Source: Mauremys mutica
Lineage: Eukaryota; Chordata; Testudines; Geoemydidae
Assembly (NCBI RefSeq): GCF_020497125.1
Contig: NC_059082.1
Coordinates: 49,560,524 to 49,624,523, forward strand
DNA length: 64,000 nucleotides
Reading direction: 5' to 3'
Shown: piece by piece, positions 57,020 through 64,000 of the stretch
How the letters are laid out: each line of letters starts with the position of its first letter
Position numbering within the stretch: the stretch's first letter is position 1
Made by a program: the position numbers and the translations under genes
The notes under the pieces: generated by a model
What the model was told of the DNA's origin: nothing
The model's input: the letters and a program-made list of their open reading frames with translations, nothing else
Databases searched by the model: none

Positions 57020-57670
57020 ACCAGGATACACCACCCTGGTACATCATAGGATTCAGACGGAACCTGGGGTGGTGGTCCAGGGCACAACTCGGCCCCTGCC
57101 CTATCATAGGAGACGTATTGTCGACGAGGAGGTATGAAATATGTTAGACTTGGGGGTGATTGAACCCTCGCAGAGCAAGTGGCGTAGCCCTGTGGTGCTG
57201 GTCCCAAAGCCCGATGGCTCCCAATGGTTCTGCATCGACTTCAGGTGCGTCAATGCCCTCTCCAAGTTCGATGCATACCCCATGCCCCGGATAGATGAGT
57301 TATTGGCCCGGCTAGGAGAGGCCCGTTATATCACTACCCTGGATTTAATTAAGGGGTACTGGCAGATTCCCCTCGATCCAGCTTCCAGGGAGAAGACAGC
57401 CTTCGCCACCCCTACGGGCCTCTATCACTTTACCCAGATGCCCTTCGGCCTCCATGGGGCCCCGGCTACCTTCCAGCGCCTGATGGACCGCCTCCTCCAG
57501 TCACATCAGAAGTACGCTGCGGCCTATCTGAACGACGTGGTCATCTACAGCCGCCACTGAGAGAACCACCTAGAACGGGTTGCTGCCGTCCTGAGGTCCC
57601 TGCGGGCGGCCGGGTTAACGGCCAACCCTAAGAAGTGCCGCATTGGCTGGCAAGAAACCACCTACCTGGG
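57020..57670 (+). pseudogene. Reverse transcriptase of the Gmr1-like element
   Basis: RT motifs appear after integrase: FCIDFRCVNALS, TTLDLIKGYWQIPL (first catalytic Asp), FATPTGLYHFTQMPFGLHGA and AAYLNDVVIYS. The active site is YLND rather than YLDD (57525-57536), removing one metal-binding Asp. TGA stops at 57135 and 57558 and a frameshift near 57640-57670 break it further. The missing Asp alone would abolish activity. Confidence 0.9.
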
Positions 57671-58381
57671 TACACCATCGGAAACGGACAGGTGAAACCC
57701 CTTGTGGACAAGGTTCAGGCCGTTGCAGCCTGTCCTCCGCCAGCCACGAAACGCCAAGTACGTCAGTTCTTGGGGCTGGCGGGGTATTATCAACAGTTCA
57801 TTCCCCAGTTCGCCGCGATCGCCGCTCCCTTGACGGGGCTCCTAACCAAGAACAGCCCGCAACAAGTGAAGTGGACCCCCGAGTGTGACGAGGCCTTTCA
57901 AGCACTTAAAGCAAGTCTCTGCCAGAAGCCAGTCCTGTATAGCCCCGATTTTGACCAGCCATTCATCCTGCAGACGGACGCCTCGGAGGTGGGGCTCGGG
58001 GCTGTCCTCTCCCAAGAGGTGGACGGGGAAGAGCACCCGGTCCTCTACATCAGCCGGAAGCTGTTTCCCCGAAAGGAAAATTATGCGGTAGTTGAAAAGG
58101 AAGCCCTCTCCGCGAAGTGGGCTTGCGATGCCCTGTGGTACTACCTCCTTGGGGCGCTGTTCACCTTGGTCACCGACTACGCCACCCTCCAGTGGTTGGC
58201 CCGCATGAAGGACCATAACATGCGGCTGCAGCAATGGTACCTAGCGCTGCAGCCCTATGCCTTCACCGTTCGCCATAGGGCCGGGAAGGACCATGCAAAC
58301 GCGGACTTCCTTTCCCGCCTGGGGGGGTATGGAAGAGTCTGGCCCCGCTGCACAGGAGCCAGCCTTGGGGTGTGTGTGTAG
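57671..58381 (+). pseudogene. RT thumb and RNase H of the Gmr1-like element
   Basis: Open from 57635 to the TAG at 58379. It includes the connection (RQFLGLAGYYQQFIPQFAAI) and RNase H with QTDASEVGLG, EKEALSAK, VTDYATLQWL and NADFLSRLGG. The four acidic residues are kept; TDY replaces the usual TDH. The frame ends in the start of the 3' LTR, and no gene follows RNase H, confirming that integrase is not at the end. Confidence 0.88.
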
Positions 58382-59422
58382 GGAGGTGGCCTGGGTCCCA
58401 GCTGCACCTGAGAGGGCTGAGCCTGAGCGGAGCCACCGCCGCCTGTTCCCGCCCCCCGGAAGTCAAGGGGCGGGACAGGAAGTATAAAGGCCCGGCCCCA
58501 GCGCTCAGTTGACGGCTGGCCGTCAGAGAGGACAGACTCTAGTGCTCTAGCTTCTGCTGGGCCGGGCCTGCCCCAGGCTCGCTACCTTGAGGAGGACTGG
58601 CCGAGCCTGCCCCGGGCTCCCTACCTGGAGGACTGGCTGAGCCTGCCCCGGGCTCGCCGCCCAGAGGCGCTGTCTGAGCTTCCCCTCGCCCAGTATCCTG
58701 AGGAGCAGCCAGGCTTACCCAGCGCTCAGTACCCTGAGGAGCCCATGGTGTGGGACACTGCGGAAGACGCTGGGGATGTACAGGTACCAATGGAGGAGGA
58801 GAGTGGAAGTGGCCCAGGGGTAGCCGACCCTAGTCCGGCTGCAGCAGACCCCGAGCCAATGTCAGTGTGTTGCGGCCAGGATCCCCACTGACACAGCAGC
58901 TGACTGACTGCTGCTGTTAGGGCCCTGGGCTGGGACGCAGTGGAGTGGGTGGGCCTGCGTCCCCCCTGCCACTCCCTTCCCGGGTGGCAGTCTCCCCCTC
59001 ACATCAACGCTCAGGTGTAAGAGCCTGGACTTACCGTAGTCAACTGCTTGCTGCCCCGCCCTGCTCAAGGGCCGGGGCTTATGTACTTTGTCTGCTCAGC
59101 CCCTGCCTGAGGATCTGAGCCCCTGAACTACTGTTTGTCTGCTCAGCCCCTGCTGAAGGGGCTGAACTTTAAACTGCTGATTGCCCCGCCCTGACCCAGG
59201 GCCTGGGCTTATAGACTGTTTGTTTGCTCCACCCCTGCTGAAGGGTCTGAGCTTTAAACTGCGGATTGCCCTACCCTGACCCAGGGCCTGGACATATAGA
59301 CTGTTTGTTCGCTCAACGCCCTGCTGAAGGGTCTGGACTCTCACCTACTGGCTGTTTGTAGTGAGGCGCCCTGGGTCCCAGCTGCGCCTGAGAGGGCCGA
59401 GCCCTGACACTGGACGTCCACA
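58375..59422 (+). repeat. 3' LTR of the Gmr1-like element
   Basis: Same layout as the 5' LTR (TATAAA 58483-58488) but 93 bp longer, because of extra repeat units at 59100-59320 and one extra unit near 58610-58650. Numerous single-base differences from the 5' LTR show age. Confidence 0.85.
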
Positions 59423-59861
59423 CGCTGCCACATAAAGCCTTTTGAAGGAAGACTTCCATTGACTTCATCTGGCATTGGATCAGGCCGATAGCATCTTCCC
59501 AGAGTTAAACTCCATGGCAGTTCCCCAAGGTTTTTTTTATAGGAGGGCAAATCTGGGTCTTCCCCAACTCACCAGAGCTTTGGGTCGGCGATTGCAAACC
59601 AGAGGTACCCAAGAGAGAGAAATGTCACAATGCAGGGACCAAACCTGAACCTCAGATCTAAACACTGTCAGACTTTGGGGAGTTCCAAATCTGAGATCAA
59701 CACAATCCCTCTCTCTTCAGTGGAACAAACCAGGACCTCAGATGGGAGGGGGAATGTGGGAAAAGTTTTGTTCTGACCTCAACAGCTCAGGCTCCGCTCT
59801 AGTTCATTTATTCCCTAAAAAGGTGAACACTGAATCTACAGTCTGAGCCAAAAAACTCACA
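59423..59861. other. No gene recognised
   Basis: Right flank of the Gmr1-like element, with a T run near 59531. Confidence 0.4.
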
Positions 59862-59947
59862 GGGCCACATCTTCAGCTGGTGTAAAGCAACAGAGCACCA
59901 TTCTCTTCAATGGAGTTACACCAATTTACACCAGCCATGCCCCGGAC
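59862..59947. repeat. Palindromic sauropsid repeat
   Basis: Best-preserved copy: CAGCTGGTGTAAAGCAACAG pairs with CCAATTTACACCAGC around TCTTCAATGGAG. Confidence 0.65.
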
Positions 59948-61814
59948 CATCAAGGTCCACATGTGGGTGGAAAGATGAAGGAGGAAATTCTGGTTAGTGA
60001 GGGCCTGCTGCAAATACAGTATAGTTGAGGCTCACATTCTGGACCTCAGTGTGACAAGTCAATGCACTGAGTGGCTTCTAAAGCTTGCTGCTGACTGAAG
60101 TGACATTGACAACAAACCAGTGCCTCCCTAAGTTCTGTGGTGCAGTCTCCATGTTCCTCTGAACCTAGGAAACAGGCATCCATAGCCCTTGTAAGGCACC
60201 CTAGGAGCCTCCACCCACAGGGCAAAATGGATTTGTAATGAATCACAGCTGGCAATGCTGCCCCAGTTGGTGGCACCCAGGCCCCTCCCCCAGCTGAAAG
60301 TTGGCCTCATTTTGGGTTCCCGGAGATGATAGAACCAGTTCCCATTCGGCTGTGTCACTAGGTTACAATCAGCAGGAGAATGATGGTGGTTGCATAGTAA
60401 GCTTTCCCATGGATTTCAGTGTCTTGTATCAAGTTCTCCTAGCACTTTGGTTCCCTGCCGAGACACACTGCTAAGAGCTGTTCCATCTTCCATGTGGTGG
60501 AGATTTTAATTAGGCACATGTCATGTAACATGGGTGCCCCTCACTCTTTGCTTCCACGCTTTCACAGCTAACAGGTGGCACTGCCTACTCCAGCGGGGCA
60601 CACAGCTTGGAGCTTGCAGATGTGCCCTAACCGTAGGCCCTTGTTTCTAGCTGAGTATGAAGAATAAGGTGCAGAGCGGGATGCTGGCTCTGTCAATAAC
60701 CAGAATACTCTGCCAGCTCAAAGCAGGGCTGATGTCTGAATCCTGGGCATAACTGCAAAAATTTAAGCCTTCCTGCGTATAGACTGCTCCAGCTGGGAGG
60801 GGATGGCTGTGTGTGCATGTCTCACCAATTTTATCTCACCTGTTATTTGATCTTGTTACAGAGTAGCCCTCTGCTAACCCAGCCCTGACTAAGACTGCTA
60901 GAGAGGGTGGGCATGGGAGAGAAGGGGTTCTGGCTGTGTGGGAGGGGTGAGAGAGTGAGAGAGAAGTGTGTGCACATGTGCAGATAATGGCACCAGAAAA
61001 CCCTTCTGGGCTCTTGCTCTTGACTTAACAAACATCCAAGGGGAAAAATTGCTATAAAAGCCAAATAGCAACCCCCTCTCCCTGCACTAGGCTCCGGTGT
61101 GTGTGTGTATGTATGTGTGTGTCACAGTGGAAAGTTTCTACACCTGCCAGTGTCTCATGCACCTTGGTGAATGAGCTCAAGTTGGCACAGAGTCAGACAG
61201 CAGCAAGTGCCAGGCTGGTGCCCATTGAGATGGCCTCTTTGCCAAAGTGCTGTCACCAGCGTCATTAGCATGGAGCATAAGAAAACCTATTGGGGCGAGT
61301 GCTGTTAATCCTCCTCCAATGACAGCACCCGCCCCCTTCTTCTGCCCAAGATCAACACATCACATGGGGCCTGCTTTAATGACACCACCAGTCAAGGTCT
61401 GAGTTCATGGGAGAACTGGGGGCTGATCTGAGCCTCGCTCCTTGCTCTTAGGCAGGCGCCTCCTGAACTGAAGCACTTGGATGGCTCTGAAGGGATCTGC
61501 CGATATATTTATATATTTACGTATGTCTGCGCAGAGCCCATTCCCATGGCTGCTGGCCATGGCGGCAAGGATGAAAATGAACATAAAAGAGTCATCGGCA
61601 GAGACAACCAGTTTAAAGCATTGATGAGAACCATCCTCCTTCTCCCAATTGCAGACTCTGCAGCACTCTGCAAATGTCCACAAGTTAATGCTCCCAGCAG
61701 CCCCTGGAAGGCAGGTATGGCCTAGACCTGGTTAGAACTTCCCAGCACAATGTTTTTCTGCACAACTACACAATCAGAGAGAGGGGTTTTTCTAATGTAA
61801 AATAAGAAGGTAGC
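59948..61814. other. No gene recognised; GT microsatellite
   Basis: GTGTGTGTGTATGTATGTGT lies at about 61096-61122. No other feature was supported. Confidence 0.45.
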
Positions 61815-62035
61815 AGGGACAAATGGTCAGAGCACAGACCTGGGATTCACGAATGCCCCAAGTTATAATCGCTGCTTTGACACTCACTTCCTCTGAGACT
61901 GTGGGAAAGACACTTAACAGCTCTGTTCTTCACTTCTTTGCCTGCCTCTCAGGGCTCTGAGGATCACTGGATAGTGGACGTGATGGGCTTTGGATAGGGA
62001 AAGCACTACCTGTGTTCCAAGTGCTACTCTGCAAA
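61815..62035 (+). repeat. Old tRNA-derived SINE-like repeat
   Basis: AATGGTCAGAGCACAGACCT, GGGAAAGACACTTAACAGCT and GGGCTCTGAGGATCACTGGA follow the order of a CORE-type SINE. Strongly diverged. Confidence 0.45.
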
Positions 62036-62139
62036 GTGGCCACTGCTTTCTGAAACGGAGCCGCAGTGTGTTTATTTGACCAGGATTATCTGCTAGTAAC
62101 GTGACATGGAGAAGTCACTCTGCTTGTGCAGTACCTGGA

Positions 62140-63201
62140 GCTCTTTGAGATGGGTGTCTCTTCAGGGGCTCCACTCCAGGTGCGCCCCATGCGGCTTTGA
62201 TCAGAGTTTTGGTAGCAGTGCCTGTTCACCCCGTGTCCTACACATCCTCATTCCCAGCAGCAAAGGTATATAGGGCTGCACAGACGAACCACCCTCAATT
62301 CCTTCTCATCAGCCAAGTCCTGCAGAGCAACCTCTGAAGCAGAGGACGGGTAGTGGAGCTCCCACATCTCAAAGAACTCCAGTTACTGCGTAGCGTGCGT
62401 AACCCCTCCTCCTTCTTTGAGTAGCGTCCCTAAGGGAGCTCCGCTGCAGGTGACTTCCCAGCAGTATCCTCATCAGAAGGAGGGAGAACTGGAGTGGAGT
62501 CCAGTACTGAAGACATGACTGCATTCCCAAGGGCAGCATCTGATCTAGAAGAATGAACCACCACACAGGGTTTGGAAGAGGTACGTCTTGACAGTGCAGA
62601 TCTCAGCATGGGGCCACATTTAAGTAATGCTATAGAGATAGATAGCAAGTTTGTGCAATGGACTGGCACCTTAGGAAAAGGTTGTGTATTGGCAGATTCA
62701 TAACAAGAAATAACACGTCCAGAAATCCCCCTGGAGAGTCTCTGGGTGAAGATTTTGGACCTGTCAGCAATTGAGATGAACAGCCTGGGAGACTTTTTAA
62801 AAGACTTGGTTCTGTTTGATGGGGTTTCAGGGAAAACAATGGAAGATGGATGACCTGGCTGATGTAAAATTCAGAGGACATTTTCAGTAGATACTTAGGT
62901 ATGGACAAACTGTTAGGTATGGAAAAACACCTTCAGCAGTAACTAGAATTCTTTGAGACATTTGTCCCTGTGGATTCTCCACGAGCTACCCCTCTGGTTT
63001 GGAGTTCCCTCTGCAGGACTTCGCACATGAGGCGATTTGCCTGCGCAGCCCTATATATCCTCAGTATGGGGCATGAAGAGGTGCAGGTGCATGCATGGGT
63101 CCAATGGGCACTGCTACCAAAAATCTGTGATCAAAGGAGCATGGGGCACATACACACCTGAAGTGGAGCACCCATAAGGAACTCTACTTAAAGAAGAACT
63201 C
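62140..63201. mobile_element. Element with long inverted repeats
   Basis: Arms of about 250 bp (62140-62388 and 62937-63201) are diverged reverse complements. Shared blocks include TTTGGTAGCAGTGCC, TATATAGGGCTGC, AAGTCCTGCAGAG and CTCAAAGAA...AGTTACTG. The ~550-bp spacer (62389-62936) has no long open frame, and a third copy of the outer arm end is seen near 62419-62465. It is probably a non-autonomous sauropsid element; I cannot name the family. Confidence 0.7.
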
Positions 63202-63810
63202 AGAGATTAATAATCCTACTCCTTCTTCAGGCTGGAAAACTGGGACCAGTTTTAACCTGCTGAAAGTTGTCTGCAAAGGAAAAAAAAATGGGCATATGCC
63301 TTTTTTAATTTTCATTGGCAGATTGTCTTTAAAATCTGTGTCTCTGGGACGGCTTCTTGACTGACTACAGTAGAGCTCTATCTATTTACATCAGCTGAGG
63401 ATCTGAGCTAACCCTTCACCTTGGAACACAACTGTGATGTTTGGTGGTAAAGGGCTTGCACTGTGATGTACTGCTCATCTTCCTGTATGAGGTACTGTTG
63501 GCTTTGCCCAACAAAGCTATTCAAAAGATCATTCAAAAGAGATGGCAGCAGCTAGCCCTCAGAATGGCAGCATGTATAACCATTAAGGCACCAATCCTGA
63601 AATGTGGGGTGATGCCTGTGTCTGCATGGAGTCCAATGGGGTATTACAAAATCTGGGCCTAAACTAGGGGAAAACAGAGAGGGGAAGAGAGGGGCACTGT
63701 CAACACAGAAATCATATTATCCTTATCCTGTTACTAATTACACCTTTGATTACTGCAAACAAATAGTTTTAACATCTATCTTACTGTTCACCCTTTAAGT
63801 TCTGTTTTCC
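63202..63810. other. No gene; weak palindromic repeat
   Basis: A diverged palindromic-type repeat lies at about 63583-63661 (CACCAATCCTGAAATG ... AAATCTGGGCCT). Confidence 0.4.
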
Positions 63811-64000
63811 TGTTCATAGAATCATAGAATCTCAGGGTTGGAAGGGACCTCAGGAGGTCATCTAGTCCAACCCCCTGCTCAAAGCAGGACCAAACCCAAC
63901 TAAATCATCCCAGCCAGGGCTTTGTCAAGCCTGACCTTAAAAACCTCTAAGGAAGGAGATTCCACTACCTCCCTAGGTAACCCATTCCAGTTCTTCACCA
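63811..64000 (-). mobile_element. Young CR1 LINE, cut by the window end
   Basis: Begins with the octamer tail TTCATAGAATCATAGAATCT. Over about 170 bases it differs at about one position from 39250-39422. It includes the end of ORF2 on the minus strand and continues beyond the window. Confidence 0.95.

Larger units (their letters stand above)
52997..59422 (+). mobile_element. Decayed Gmr1-like Ty3/Gypsy element (integrase before RT)
   Basis: A 6.4-kb element with long related LTRs (52997-53951 and 58375-59422), a primer site, and coding remains in the order Gag, zinc knuckle, protease, integrase, RT, RNase H. In ordinary Gypsy elements integrase comes last; this order is the mark of the Gmr1 group. 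At least five in-frame TGA stops and three frameshifts are present, and the LTRs differ in length and at many bases, so it is old and inactive. No target duplication was seen. Confidence 0.92.

Noticed and set aside
57141..57560. RT downstream of integrase as two separate elements
   Set aside because: One continuous reading order between a single LTR pair fits a Gmr1-type element better than two nested insertions.

Overview
The window looks like intergenic or intronic DNA from a non-avian sauropsid, most likely a turtle. That inference rests on the repeat mix: many CR1 LINEs ending in the CATAGAAT-type 3' tail, PIF/Harbinger, hAT and mariner-type DNA elements, and two kinds of Ty3/Gypsy element. 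I found no convincing host protein exon, rRNA or tRNA gene. Every long open reading frame belongs to a transposable element.

Layout. 1-6946: unique-looking DNA with old CR1 remains (787-875 and 4393-6410). 6947-11558: a young Gypsy element of mag/K02A2.6 type with identical 191-bp LTRs and one open gag-pol frame, in which the second integrase catalytic Asp is Asn. 11559-27769: mostly unique DNA carrying hAT miniatures, small tandem repeats, a tRNA-derived SINE and CR1 3' ends. 27770-31418: an old but long CR1 that keeps traces of ORF1 esterase, endonuclease and reverse transcriptase, with a hAT miniature inside it. 32217-33372: a solo LTR inserted in a CR1 tail. 35805-35979: a 67-bp-stem inverted repeat. 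37659-41230: a nest of elements, an old CR1 split by a mariner-type miniature and by a young CR1 with an intact RT frame. 41363-46179: a complete PIF/Harbinger element (TTA target duplication, intact transposase, Myb-like partner gene with one frameshift). 49277-51681: three terminal-inverted-repeat elements, one carrying a 60-bp minisatellite. 52997-59422: a decayed Gmr1-like Gypsy element in which integrase precedes reverse transcriptase and whose Gag contains a SCAN-like segment. 62140-63201: a long inverted-repeat element. 63811-64000: the start of another young CR1.

How the parts relate. The Harbinger genes form a two-protein unit: the transposase is the catalyst and the Myb-like protein is the probable DNA-binding partner, and both are transcribed inward from the ends. 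The Gypsy and CR1 elements each encode their own replication enzymes. The solo LTR, SINE and miniatures are non-autonomous. The nesting gives a relative time order: old CR1s first, then hAT and mariner miniatures, then young CR1s. The mag-type Gypsy element is separately judged very recent from its identical LTRs.
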